This document shows, piece by piece, positions 28,509 to 37,046 of a stretch of 64,000 bases of DNA; position 1 is the stretch's first letter, and every line of letters begins with the position of its first letter. The translations under genes and the position numbers were made by a program. The notes beneath the pieces are model-generated. The model saw only the letters and a program-made list of their open reading frames with translations. It made no database searches and was not told where the DNA came from. Source of the DNA: Pelomonas sp965229315. GTDB taxonomy: Bacteria; Pseudomonadota; Gammaproteobacteria; Burkholderiales; Burkholderiaceae_C. Location: contig NZ_CBDDJA010000002.1 of assembly GCF_965229315.1 (NCBI RefSeq), positions 2,790,001 through 2,854,000 on the forward strand, in the 5' to 3' direction.

Positions 28509-28533
28509 CGTTTCGGGGTCTGATTTCCGACTT

Positions 28534-28557
28534 TAGGGGCAACCGTAGGGGCAACCG
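28534..28557. repeat. Tandem duplication of a 12-base unit (TAGGGGCAACCG x2)
   Basis: Two perfect adjacent copies, 26 bases after the tRNA terminator, in a 238-base stretch (28456-28693) with no gene. It could be residue of an integration event. Confidence 0.6.
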
Positions 28558-28693
28558 CGGAACGGGCTCTTATGGGAAGTTGTGGGTCGCCTCGGGCAAC
28601 GAGCCTTGAGACAAGGGCCACCTCACCCTGTCCCCGCTGATGTCGGTACTTTGCACCGCCCTCACGCCAGTGGCAGGGCGCTGCAGGCATGCC

Positions 28694-29455
28694 TCACTCG
28701 TCCGAACTCGCGGCCGCAGGACCAACCGGCTTGATCCGGTAGCCGCGGCGTCGTTCGAATTCCCGGTACTGTTCCGCGACCTGGGCGTCTTGATAGCTGC
28801 CGGCGATGGTGTCGGTCGCGCCTTGCCCATCGAGACCCGGCAGCCCGCCGATCATCCCGCCCCAGGTCTGGCGCTCCTTGCCCTCGCCAATGAAGGGGAG
28901 CAGATAGGCATCGAGGATGCCTCGATTGGGCGTCTCGATCTCGGCGCTGAGCGCGGCCAGATAGTCGCTCTTGTTCGTGCGGTGCCATTCGATGCAGAAG
29001 CCTGCCCGGTGACACAACTCGGTATGCACCACCAGCATCGTGCGCCCATTCCCATCCAGGAACGGATGACCGTACGCGAACATGCCCATCACAAAGCCCG
29101 GACGCTGGCGCAACTGTCGCTTGTCGCTAGCGATGCGCAGCCCCTCCTCCACCGCCAATCGCGCAGCCAGCGGGTGGGAGAACAAGGTCCCGGCCTTGGT
29201 GATCGAGAGATCCGGCGCGGTGATGGCTCGGTCCTGGCCAGCCCAGGGATAGAAGCCCTCGAACAGGATGCGATGAACAGCCATGAAGTCCGCGTAGCTC
29301 AACGAACCACGCCGCTTCGAGAGATGCGCGATCGCCTCGTCCAGGCTAGCCCGGAACATCTGGTGCTCCAGTTCCTGGACGATCTGCGGGTCTTTCTCGG
29401 CGAACTTGTTGCGCAGGTAGCCGGCCGTCTCGAAATCGCGGAACGGATCAAACAC
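28694..29455 (-). CDS. Fic-domain protein, probable toxin of a two-gene module
   Basis: 253 residues. Fic motif H130-P-F-L-D-G-N-G-R-T-M-L: His, Asp and the first Arg are intact, but the last Arg of the usual HxFx(D/E)GNGRxxR motif is Leu141. Upstream Y-P-W-A-G-Q-D-R fits the Fic flap region. Fic proteins transfer AMP or other phosphate-containing groups to targets. The start is GTG 29455, which lies inside the 3' end of the upstream DUF6088-like gene (8-base overlap), so the two are translated as a pair. No inhibitory (S/T)xxxE(G/N) helix is obvious within it, so regulation may come from the partner. Confidence 0.85.
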   Translation of the reverse strand: MFDPFRDFETAGYLRNKFAEKDPQIVQELEHQMFRASLDEAIAHLSKRRGSLSYADFMAVHRILFEGFYPWAGQDRAITAPDLSITKAGTLFSHPLAARLAVEEGLRIASDKRQLRQRPGFVMGMFAYGHPFLDGNGRTMLVVHTELCHRAGFCIEWHRTNKSDYLAALSAEIETPNRGILDAYLLPFIGEGKERQTWGGMIGGLPGLDGQGATDTIAGSYQDAQVAEQYREFERRRGYRIKPVGPAAASSDE

Positions 29456-30113
29456 CCTGCTTGCGCTCCCGCAGGTAGTTCACGAGCAGCCTCGCCATGT
29501 CGTCCTTGCTCAGCTTGCCCGCGCGCTTGAGGGCGACCAGCAGATCCTGCACCGGGCCGGACCGCACTTCGTCTCCGGCCAAGCGGGTCACCGTCTCGGC
29601 CCAATGGTCGGCGGCCGTAGGCGAGTACCGGACCCCATGGAAGCCAGCCAGCCAACGCACGTAGTCCGCCACGTGGGAGGTCGGAAACGTCGCCGTGTCC
29701 CACCGCCTGCTTGTGAAGGTCGTGAAGGCCCGGCGATTGCGGTTGTTGACGTACTGCACGGCACTCCGGCCCAAGGCGAGCTTGCGGGAGACGCGGCGGT
29801 CGCCCGTGTCCAACACCAGCGCGCCCTCCACATCCTGGGTCACATGAGCCTTGAGCTTGAGAGCCAGTTCACGTCCCAGCGTCTCGACATCCACGACTGG
29901 CGTCACCTCATGGGTGGAAGCGTCGCGGCGGGCCTTTGCGTAAACGCCCGCGCCCAGGCGAAGCAACTCGCCATCGCGCTGAAGCGTCTTCAGCGCCTCC
30001 GACACCTGCGATGCGCTGCCCAGCGGCGCGAGTTCGGTCCGCAGCACGACATGGCCGGCGCGGCGTCGAATCGACTGGCGCATCCGGTCGGCGAGCTTCA
30101 TGGAGAATCCCAT
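29448..30113 (-). CDS. DUF6088/AbiEi-like protein, probable antitoxin
   Basis: 221 residues. An N-terminal winged-helix part (I-R-R-R-A-G-H-V-V-L-R-T-E-L-A-P-L-G-S-A-S-Q-V) and G-V-Y-A-K near residue 58 fit DUF6088/AbiEi-type antitoxins. The middle V-Q-Y-V-N-N-R-N-R-R-A-F and following part are typical of this family. Such proteins normally accompany AbiEii nucleotidyltransferase toxins; here the next gene encodes a Fic protein. It probably represses its own promoter. ATG 30101 is an alternative start, 12 bases inside. Confidence 0.78.
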   Translation of the reverse strand: MGFSMKLADRMRQSIRRRAGHVVLRTELAPLGSASQVSEALKTLQRDGELLRLGAGVYAKARRDASTHEVTPVVDVETLGRELALKLKAHVTQDVEGALVLDTGDRRVSRKLALGRSAVQYVNNRNRRAFTTFTSRRWDTATFPTSHVADYVRWLAGFHGVRYSPTAADHWAETVTRLAGDEVRSGPVQDLLVALKRAGKLSKDDMARLLVNYLRERKQGV

Positions 30114-30506
30114 GCGAACATTTTAACACTTCAGGTCTGACTTCTCCAAAAATCTCAATGGTGTCAATGTCTTACAGCCGCAAAACCTGCCGGTGATCCG
30201 GTCTTTCCTGCCGGACTTCGGTCAGTTGGTTCCGGCTCAGGCGGGCGGTGCCACGCAATGACTTTCTGATAACTTTGCTGCATGTCTTGGCTTGATCTCC
30301 TGCTTGCATGCGCGACGCCGGCGGTCGCCTTGACGACGGCCTCCCGCTCCGCGTCTCGGGGGGCAGGTCAGTGCCCAAAGCGGAAGGTCGCGATCGACGA
30401 CGAAGGACGGCGCCGCAGCGGTTGCAGGCCCGGCGTGTCATCAGCTTCAATGGCGATGGCGTACGCATACTGAAAGTTGGCCGCCTGACCACCTTGAAGG
30501 TTCAGT
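30114..30506. other. 393-base gap between genes, holding repeat copy A
   Basis: No convincing gene. Bases about 30338-30437 carry a copy of an intergenic repeat seen four times in the window. The remainder has coding-like short frames without homology that I can recognise. Confidence 0.6.
30355..30425 (+). repeat. Intergenic repeat family, copy A
   Basis: Contains GTGCCCAAAGCGGAAG, then GATCGACGACGAAGGACGG and CGCAGCGGTTGC, closely matching copy C at 35783. It is preceded by CGTCTCGGGGGGCAGGTCA, which recurs almost unchanged in copy B. Confidence 0.75.
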
Positions 30507-31388
30507 TCATCCCGGCTGAGAAGCGTGAATGCAGCCCTTGCGGAAGCGTCGGACGACAGGCAATAGGCCGACCAACGTCATCATCCAAATTCCCGGTTCC
30601 GGCACGGCCGAAATATTTGATACTCCTTCGCTAAAGAGCAATTTGGCGCTGGGGTGATCTGTTTGGTATTGAGCACTTAACGATAGAAGCGGTGCGGCGA
30701 ATGCGATGCCACTGGCGTAAGTGCCGCTGAATGGCAAACCCTGGTAAGGCCCAACGGTTGTGAGAGTGCCGGTCTCAATCTGCACATTGAGCCAAACGTT
30801 TGTGGGCAACAGAAGTTCGTTTTCAAGATGGGTGCTCGACGCGTATGCGCCACAGTAGGACTGGACTACTGCGGCACAAGCCTCGTCATCGATAAACTTA
30901 CTTCCTGCGGCTGTTGATATCGAAAAGAAGACAGTGCTGATGCTTCGACTAAATCCTTGAATGTCCGTAGCAAGCTGCGCCCCTAAATAGGTGTCCAAAA
31001 CAATTGGCGCCACAGAGGTCGAAGTGTCGCTAATGGCAAACCAATAGGAAAGATTCACTCGCGCATACACGTAGCTTCCGTAGTAGCCAACAGAAGATGC
31101 AACCATTTGCGGCTGGCGAATTCCGTTGGCTCCAGCCGCATCCGTGAATGCTGTAGCAGTTGCTTGGTTATTCCCAATATTTAACGGGTATGCACCAAAT
31201 GCGTTGTTTGTCGCAGTTACTGTTGATGTGACATCGACATGATGCGAAAAATCTCCCGGGTCGGCATTGGTGGCCCCAATGACCCTGACGCTCGCCGCAG
31301 GAGCAGGAAGAAGCTCGCACTCTGCTGGAACCATGGACACCGATAGGCTCATTGCAAGCCACAAGCGCGCGCAGAGTTGAAAGTTCAT
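30507..31388 (-). CDS. PEP-CTERM sorting-domain protein (second)
   Basis: 293 residues: signal peptide at the N-terminus, a low-charge beta-type body, and C-terminal A-V-P-E-P-G-I-W-M-M-T-L-V-G-L-L followed by R-R-F-R-K, an exosortase sorting tag with an unusually long tail after the basic cluster. Base composition is visibly lower in GC than the core genes, suggesting transfer. It lies between two copies of the intergenic repeat. No exosortase gene is in the window. Confidence 0.83.
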   Translation of the reverse strand: MNFQLCARLWLAMSLSVSMVPAECELLPAPAASVRVIGATNADPGDFSHHVDVTSTVTATNNAFGAYPLNIGNNQATATAFTDAAGANGIRQPQMVASSVGYYGSYVYARVNLSYWFAISDTSTSVAPIVLDTYLGAQLATDIQGFSRSISTVFFSISTAAGSKFIDDEACAAVVQSYCGAYASSTHLENELLLPTNVWLNVQIETGTLTTVGPYQGLPFSGTYASGIAFAAPLLSLSAQYQTDHPSAKLLFSEGVSNISAVPEPGIWMMTLVGLLPVVRRFRKGCIHASQPG

Positions 31389-31472
31389 TGAATGGTCCCT
31401 TGCAGATTTGGCGAAGGTCCCATCGTGAGCGCGCGGCGCTCCAGCGGCATCCTTGCCTTTAAGGATTAAGCC

Positions 31473-31487
31473 CCCCCTAAATGGGGG
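31473..31487 (-). promoter_or_regulatory. Inverted repeat CCCCC-ATTTA-GGGGG upstream of the second PEP-CTERM gene
   Basis: On the coding (minus) strand it lies about 85-100 bases before the start, similar in place and C/G-run character to the inverted repeat ahead of the first PEP-CTERM gene. Confidence 0.4.
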
Positions 31488-31589
31488 TTGCTGCCTCAGC
31501 CACAGTCATTGAATCGCGCACGGAAATTGAGCCGATGACGGCCTTGTGCTACTCATCGTGAAGCAAGCGCCCTGCCGCGAAAGACTGCA

Positions 31590-31690
31590 CTCGCAGGCGC
31601 CCTTCGTCGTCTGGCTCGGGCTTCCGCCTTGGGCACCAAGCTGCCGACGGCCTGCCGGTCCGCGCCTCGGGGGGCAGGTCACGGCAGCTC
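31590..31690 (-). repeat. Intergenic repeat family, copy B
   Basis: Reverse strand reads GGCAGCTTGGTGCCCAAGGC, then GGAAGC and GACGACGAAGGGC, matching copies A and C. Its forward strand also carries GCGCCTCGGGGGGCAGGTCA, shared with copy A, so both element arms are present in opposite order. Confidence 0.7.
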
Positions 31691-31804
31691 CGCATCCGAG
31701 ACCGGCAAGAGGCCTGACCTTCAGCCAAGATGAACGCCCATTTGGCCGCTCTTGGCAATCGTGAAGTGTCACTGCCGCCCCTGCGCTGCCGGTCGGTCAC
31801 TGGC

Positions 31805-34054
31805 CTACGATTTCGTTCCTTCTCTCAATGCATTGAGAACAGCATCCGCTTCGTCGACACCGGCCAAGTCGAGATTCTTCTCATAGCGCTTGAGCCGATC
31901 AAACTTGAGTTTGTCTACCGCGTCAGTGATGCGAATCTCCCGTCGAGCTTCCGGAAGCACCTTCCACTCGTCAACATGCCCAAGAAGTTTGTGCATGTGT
32001 GTAGCATTCAAATGCTGGCCAATCTGCAATCCGACGTGGCTGGGCAAGAGGTCACGAATGACAGGATCAATTTCCGCTGCCTTGGGTGCATTCGACAGGA
32101 AATTGAGGAGGAATTCAGGGCGCATGATGAAGGGAGTGCCGCCGTTTTCCTGGACAACTGCACCTGTATGGTGAAGCAGCGCTGTTTCCTTGGTCAGCCA
32201 CCAGGTCCGCAGCCCAAATCCATCGTATGTCGATTGCTCGTTTCCACGGGCACGCTGCGCGTAGATGGAGAAGCACATCAATGCGTCATTCTTCGCGAGA
32301 ATCTCGTTCTTGAATGCGTTGCCGAGTGAGTTTGCAAGGGCTTCGACGCGCGTGAGGTCTACAGCCTTACTAATCTCCATCCTTGACAGAGGCTCAAGTT
32401 CGAACGTCTTGCATAGATAAGCTTGAAGCTGAACTTCTCCTCGCGCCGATTTGCTGGCCAAGTCATCGAACTCAACGAACATGTCAATAAAGCTTCGCCA
32501 CCCAGAGACCCTCTGCATAAGTTGCTTCGCGTAGAAGTACGTGCGGATCATGATCCGGTCACTTTGCGATGCAATTGCCGGAGTGACGTAGGGTTCTTGA
32601 GCCGCATAGTGGTTACGGAACTCAAGGTGTGTGGCGTGAAGATGGGTGAACACCTCATTCACCACTGGTTCCGCAAGAACTAGGGTAGCGCCACAGGCCT
32701 TGGCGACTTTCATCAGGTTGGTGACATGCCGATGTTCCTGCGGCAGAAAGCTTTCTGATAGAGCTTTGACCAATATATCCGTTCCGACTAGGAGGCGAAA
32801 TTTCCCAGTCATACGGTTGAAGTATTCGACCAGTCTAGGGCTGTGTCGAAGCGTGAAGAGGAGAAGTGTGGTCTTACTTAAGCGATGGAGGAACTCGTTC
32901 TCTACCTTGGATGGCGTATAGAAAACTCTCTGAAGTACGCGCAGTGCAGCTGCATAGGACTGCGGAGAAAGCTGCTCACCGGTGCCAGCCGTCTGACGCA
33001 GTTCCTCTTCGACGATTTGGTCGGACACCGTGATTCCATCAACACGCTTCTCAAGGAATGCAGCCAATATCAGGCCCTGCTCGTGGAAGTGGCGATAGAG
33101 CGCTCGTTCGCAGACAGCCGCCACAGCTTCTGGTTGAGTCGCGCCATGTTCCGTGGCCCGCGCCGCAAGCGAAGCCATCAGGTCCGTTCTCAAGGACCGC
33201 TCGGAAGCGCTTTCGGCGGCGAGCAAAGCGCGCATGGCGTGCGGTAGGCAGTAGCTGTCAGCCTGCTTGTAGTGTCGGACGCGCTGATTGCCGCCCCCGT
33301 CCTTTGCGGAAAGCACCTTCAGGCGAGCATCGACGCTGGGCAAAAGGATGTTGGCAGCGCCTGGAAGCAGGTCTGCAATTCCCTTCTTCAAGTCGGCACG
33401 GCTCAGCAACTTTGGGCCGTCAGGGTTGGTGCCTCGAAGTGCCCAATAAATCAAGGAATCAACGATTGGCGCAACTAGCCCACCCTTGCTGAATCGTTCG
33501 CTGCGTTCAAACTGAAGGAAAACGTAGACGCTGGGGTCGGAAACAAGGTCATAGCCTTCGGCGGCTTTAGGTGCAGACGCGTTGGTGAGTTCGAAGAGCT
33601 CGGCGCGGAAGTGCTCGTTAAAAATCTTGACGGTGTCAGTATTCCAATTGACCAAGCGCAGGACGTTATCCCAGTCTCGAACGCGAACGGTGACCTCAAG
33701 TTCTTCACTCAGCTGTTCTTCCAAGGTGTCGACAATGAGCTTTCGGGATGTCCAATAGGTCAATGTTTTGACCTCCCGGCCATACTCCTTAAGCCGAGCA
33801 ACCGTCTTGCGAACCTTGTCGACCGCGTTTTCTTGGATGCTCATTTGAACGAAGCTAGTCGGCCGCGTGCTGTCCTCAAGGACTGAGCGCTCGAACCCGT
33901 CTGCTCCGCCGTCTTTTACTCCTCCAAGTGCAACGAATTGATCGCCATAGCGCTTGGCTAGAAGCTTCTGGACCAGGCGTTCAAAGCCGAACCCGTCCAG
34001 GGTTCCTAGAAGGTAGCTAGCAAGCTGGTCGGATACCACTTCGAAGCCCTTCAT
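31805..34054 (-). CDS. Large putative nuclease: Mrr-like N-terminal domain plus PIN-like domain
   Basis: 749 residues. The N-terminus (about 18-105) has F-G-F-E25-R-L-V-Q-K-L-L, G-G-V-K-D48-G-G-A-D52-G and F-V-Q-M-S-I-Q, the layout of Mrr-type PD-(D/E)xK nucleases, but the expected Lys after Gln is Ser72. A long helical middle follows. From about 420 a PIN-like fold is suggested: L-L-V-G-T-D426-I-L, V-V-N-E467-V-F, K-N-D-A-L, and W-W-L-T-K-E near the end. This could be an abortive-infection or restriction protein. GC is lower than in neighbours. It is a lone gene between mobile remnants. I know no named family with this exact arrangement. Confidence 0.75.
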   Translation of the reverse strand: MKGFEVVSDQLASYLLGTLDGFGFERLVQKLLAKRYGDQFVALGGVKDGGADGFERSVLEDSTRPTSFVQMSIQENAVDKVRKTVARLKEYGREVKTLTYWTSRKLIVDTLEEQLSEELEVTVRVRDWDNVLRLVNWNTDTVKIFNEHFRAELFELTNASAPKAAEGYDLVSDPSVYVFLQFERSERFSKGGLVAPIVDSLIYWALRGTNPDGPKLLSRADLKKGIADLLPGAANILLPSVDARLKVLSAKDGGGNQRVRHYKQADSYCLPHAMRALLAAESASERSLRTDLMASLAARATEHGATQPEAVAAVCERALYRHFHEQGLILAAFLEKRVDGITVSDQIVEEELRQTAGTGEQLSPQSYAAALRVLQRVFYTPSKVENEFLHRLSKTTLLLFTLRHSPRLVEYFNRMTGKFRLLVGTDILVKALSESFLPQEHRHVTNLMKVAKACGATLVLAEPVVNEVFTHLHATHLEFRNHYAAQEPYVTPAIASQSDRIMIRTYFYAKQLMQRVSGWRSFIDMFVEFDDLASKSARGEVQLQAYLCKTFELEPLSRMEISKAVDLTRVEALANSLGNAFKNEILAKNDALMCFSIYAQRARGNEQSTYDGFGLRTWWLTKETALLHHTGAVVQENGGTPFIMRPEFLLNFLSNAPKAAEIDPVIRDLLPSHVGLQIGQHLNATHMHKLLGHVDEWKVLPEARREIRITDAVDKLKFDRLKRYEKNLDLAGVDEADAVLNALREGTKS

Positions 34055-34149
34055 ATTGAAAACGTAGTGATTGTGGCGTACTGACCGGCAGATGTTGGTC
34101 TGATGGAGGCTTCTCGCTGGGCAGCCGCATCAGGTTCTCGATGTAGTGC

Positions 34150-34272
34150 ATACCTACGCGACGTGCTGCAGCGGCTGACCTCCTCGCGCCGCTCGTGTTC
34201 GAAGTCCACGTCGATGTCCGGCGGCTCGCCGCGCTCCTTGCTGATGAAGCGCTCGAACAGCATGGAGCTGCG
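34150..34272 (-). pseudogene. dnaE2: Inverted fragment of dnaE2 (internal part)
   Basis: The minus strand encodes M-L-F-E-R-F-I-S-K-E-R-G-E-P-P-D-I-D-V-D-F followed by E-H-E-R-R-E-E-V, a highly conserved active-site stretch of error-prone DNA polymerase DnaE2. It is about 40 residues long, has no continuing frame, and points opposite to the C-terminal fragment that begins only a few bases away. Confidence 0.75.
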
Positions 34273-34277
34273 CAGGG

Positions 34278-35628
34278 GAGCCGCGCGCAGATGAGCATGC
34301 TGCCGCGGCACCAGCCGCGGCGCTTCTACGACCTCGTTGTGCAGGTCGCCATCGTTCGGCCCGGCCCGATCCAGGGGGGCTCGGTCCATCCGTACCTGGG
34401 CCGGCGCAGCGGTCGAGTGGCCGTGACGTATCCGAGCCCTGAGATCGAGAAGGCATTGGGGCGCACGCTGGGGGTGCCGCTGTTCCAGGAGCAGTGCATG
34501 CAGCTGGCCATCCTGTGCGCAGGCTTCACGCCGGGAGAGGCGGACGGTCTGCGTCGGGCCATGGCGGCCTGGCGGCGCACCGGCAGCCTCAACAAGTACG
34601 AGCCGCGGATCATCGGCGGGATGATGGCGGGAGGCTACACGGAGGCATTCGCGCGCAACGTGTTCGAGCAGATGAAGGGTTTCAGCAGCTACGGCTTCCC
34701 GGAAAGTCACGCGGCGAGCTTCGCGATCATCGTCTACGCCACGTGCTGGGTGAAGTGCCACTATCCCGCCGAGTTCCTGTGCGCGATCGTGAACTCCCAG
34801 CCGATGGGCTTCTATTCGCCGAGCCAGCTCGTGCAGGACGCCAAGCGCCACGGGGTCGACGTGCGGCCCATCGACGTCCTTTTCAGCGAATGGGATTGCA
34901 CGATGGAAGACGTCGGGCACCGCCCCGCCGTGCGCCTGGGTCTGCGGCTCGTGAAGGGCTTCAAGGAGGCGTCGGCTGAGCGCATCGTGGCCGCCCGCGC
35001 AGGTGCCTTCTTCGAGAGCGCGGAAGAGCTTGCGCGCCTGGCCAGACTCGAACACCTGGACATGCAGCAGCTGGCGGCAAGCGACGCGCTGCGCAGCCTC
35101 AGCGGCCATCGCCGGCAGCAGGTGTGGGACGCCGCTGTGCTCCGCAGACCACCCGAACTGCTGCGTGACGCGCCTGTGAACGAGCCGGTGCTGGACCTGC
35201 CGGCCGCTGCGGAAGGCGAGGAGGTGATCTGGGACTACCGCACGTTCGGATTGACGCTGCGCGGCCACCCACTGTTGCTGCTTCGGCCCAAGCTGGACGA
35301 GCGTCGCTTCATCACCGCCGACGAATTGATGAACACGGATGACGGCGAAGGCGTGCGCTACTGCGGGATCGTCACGCTGCGCCAGCAGCCCGAGACCGCC
35401 AAGGGTGTGATCTTCGTCAGCCTGGAGGACGAGACCGGCAATGTGCAGGTCATCGTGTGGCCCAGTGTTCGCGAGGAACAACCCAAGGAATTGCTGCAGT
35501 CCCGCCTGTTGGGCGTGACGGGACGATGGCAAAGACAGGGCGACGCCTGCAGCCTCATCGCCAGACGACTCGAAGACTTGACCCCCTTGCTCGGCGAACT
35601 AGAGACCAGCAGCAGGGACTTTCGCTGA
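34278..35628 (+). pseudogene. dnaE2: C-terminal fragment of error-prone DNA polymerase DnaE2
   Basis: About 450 residues remain of a protein normally a little over 1000 residues long. The fragment begins abruptly at S-R-A-Q-M-S-M-L-P-R and continues with A-I-V-R-P-G-P-I-Q-G-G, F-Q-E-Q-C-M-Q-L-A-I, G-F-P-E-S-H-A-A-S-F and a C-terminal OB-fold (G-I-V-T-L-R-Q-Q-P). The catalytic aspartates of the missing part are partly in the inverted fragment. An in-frame ATG at 34195 allows a longer open frame, but its first 27 codons are antisense to the inverted fragment. No imuA or imuB lies nearby. The protein cannot be an active polymerase. Confidence 0.82.
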
Positions 35629-36102
35629 TCGTAGCGTTGGGTCTCGCTGTGGACGATCTCGTGCCCCTCCCGTCGGCTAGGAACCGCCGGGGGCGCGCAT
35701 ATGCAGCGATTGCAGACGGTCGAGCTTCCAACCCGGAGCGCCGGCTGTCGGCGGTTCCTGAAATTCAATCCGTCGGATCGGGTGGCAGCTTCGTGCCCAA
35801 AGCCGAAGCTCGTGATCGACGACGAAGGACGGCAGCGCAGCGGTTGCCGTCATCCGTGGCGGGTAGGCAGGTTCGCGGTGCGGGACACGGAGCTGTCATT
35901 GGCTCACCGGCGGACGAGCCAGCGGCGATGACCGCTGTCACGGGTGAAGCAGCCATCCAGCCGGCTTGGCCGCCACTCGCTGCGCCAACCCGCTTCGAAT
36001 GCCTGCTTCTCGAAGGGCCGAGCTGGTCATCACGACCCGAAGCGTTACTTTGCGGCGAAGGCATCGCCGTTCTGAAGCAGCCGCTCAACGTCAGTTCGCC
36101 GC
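35629..36102. other. 474-base gap between genes with repeat copy C
   Basis: No gene recognised between the dnaE2 remnant and the fructokinase 3' end. It carries copy C of the intergenic repeat. No clear terminator for the fructan operon was found. Confidence 0.6.
35783..35848 (+). repeat. Intergenic repeat family, copy C
   Basis: The best-preserved copy: GGCAGCTTCGTGCCCAAAGC, CGAAGCTCGTGATCGACG, ACGAAGGACGGCAGCGCAGC, GGTTGCC. The first 22 bases also match copy D. Confidence 0.75.
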
Positions 36103-37035
36103 TTACCCGTTGCCAAACTCCTTGCGGCGCGGCATGTCCGCCCCCCGCCGTGTGCACGTCATGGACGCCGCGCCGGACGCAAACTCAAGGGCGAGCCGCA
36201 ACTGCTGTGCGCCGAGCGATTCCACCGCAGCAACAGACAGAGTTCCCCTCTCCGACAGCCAGGTCAGAAGTGCTGCCTGGAATGTGTCCCCTGCACCCAC
36301 GGTATCGACAACGTCGACGCGTGGAGACGCCACCTCGACGACTTCCGTTTGGGTAAATGCGATGGCGCCGCTGCCACCTCGGGTCACTACCACGAGGCGG
36401 CACCCAAGCCCAAGCCAAGACTTGGCCACCTCGTTGAGGGGCGCCCCAGGAAACGAAGCGTGCAAATCCTCGGAGCTGACCTTGATGATGTGCACATGGG
36501 CCGCCATCCACGCCATCGTTGACGTCCAGCGACCCAGGTTCGGTTCGACGTTGAGCCGCAGGTTGGGGTCGTAGGCGATGAGACGCCTGTGCCGCTCGCG
36601 CTCGATGAGCAGCCGCTGAGCCGAGGCAACGGGCTCGACGACCGTGGTGTAGGACCCGAAGTGCAAGGCCGTGAAGCGGTCGTCAAGGTCAGGAATGTCA
36701 TCGGCCTTGATCAGGCGATCAGCGCAACCATTGCCGTAGAAGGCGTAGGACGCCGACCCATCGTCCAGAAGCCCGACCAAGCCAAGCGTGGTTGGCGCAT
36801 CGACGACGGGGCTGAAGCCGATTTCGACGTGTTCTGCCACGAGTGCCTTGCGCAGGCGATCACCTAGAAAGCCTTGAGACAAGCCACCGAAGAACGCGAC
36901 GGGTTGCCCCATCCGTGCGAGCCCGACCGCCACGTTGAAGGGCGACCCACCGACACGCGCGTCAAGCACCAGCCCAGACGCCGTCTCCTGCTCCGAAAAG
37001 ACATCCATCAACGCTTCACCGCAAACCAGGATCAT
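36103..37035 (-). CDS. Fructokinase (PfkB-family carbohydrate kinase)
   Basis: 310 residues. N-terminal G-E-A-L-M-D and G-G-S-P-F-N-V-A-V-G-L-A-R-M-G, and the C-terminal PfkB signature D-T-V-G-A-G-D-T-F with the catalytic Asp and anion hole. It phosphorylates fructose with ATP in the cytoplasm, the last step of the fructan pathway encoded upstream. It is the last gene of the leftward operon, 11 bases after the GH32 gene. Confidence 0.9.
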   Translation of the reverse strand: MILVCGEALMDVFSEQETASGLVLDARVGGSPFNVAVGLARMGQPVAFFGGLSQGFLGDRLRKALVAEHVEIGFSPVVDAPTTLGLVGLLDDGSASYAFYGNGCADRLIKADDIPDLDDRFTALHFGSYTTVVEPVASAQRLLIERERHRRLIAYDPNLRLNVEPNLGRWTSTMAWMAAHVHIIKVSSEDLHASFPGAPLNEVAKSWLGLGCRLVVVTRGGSGAIAFTQTEVVEVASPRVDVVDTVGAGDTFQAALLTWLSERGTLSVAAVESLGAQQLRLALEFASGAASMTCTRRGADMPRRKEFGNG

Positions 37036-37046
37036 CTTGGTACTCC

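Larger units (their letters stand above)
31389..31804. other. 416-base gap between genes with regulatory repeat and repeat copy B
   Basis: No gene recognised. It holds a C-run/G-run inverted repeat at 31473-31487 and repeat copy B. Confidence 0.6.

Noticed and set aside
28640..29530. Plus-strand frame across the Fic gene
   Set aside because: Antisense to the Fic gene, whose H-P-F-L-D-G-N-G-R motif establishes the coding strand.
34051..35532. Full-length minus-strand open frame across the dnaE2 remnant
   Set aside because: Only its last part is real sequence homology (the inverted dnaE2 piece); the rest is antisense to the C-terminal dnaE2 fragment.
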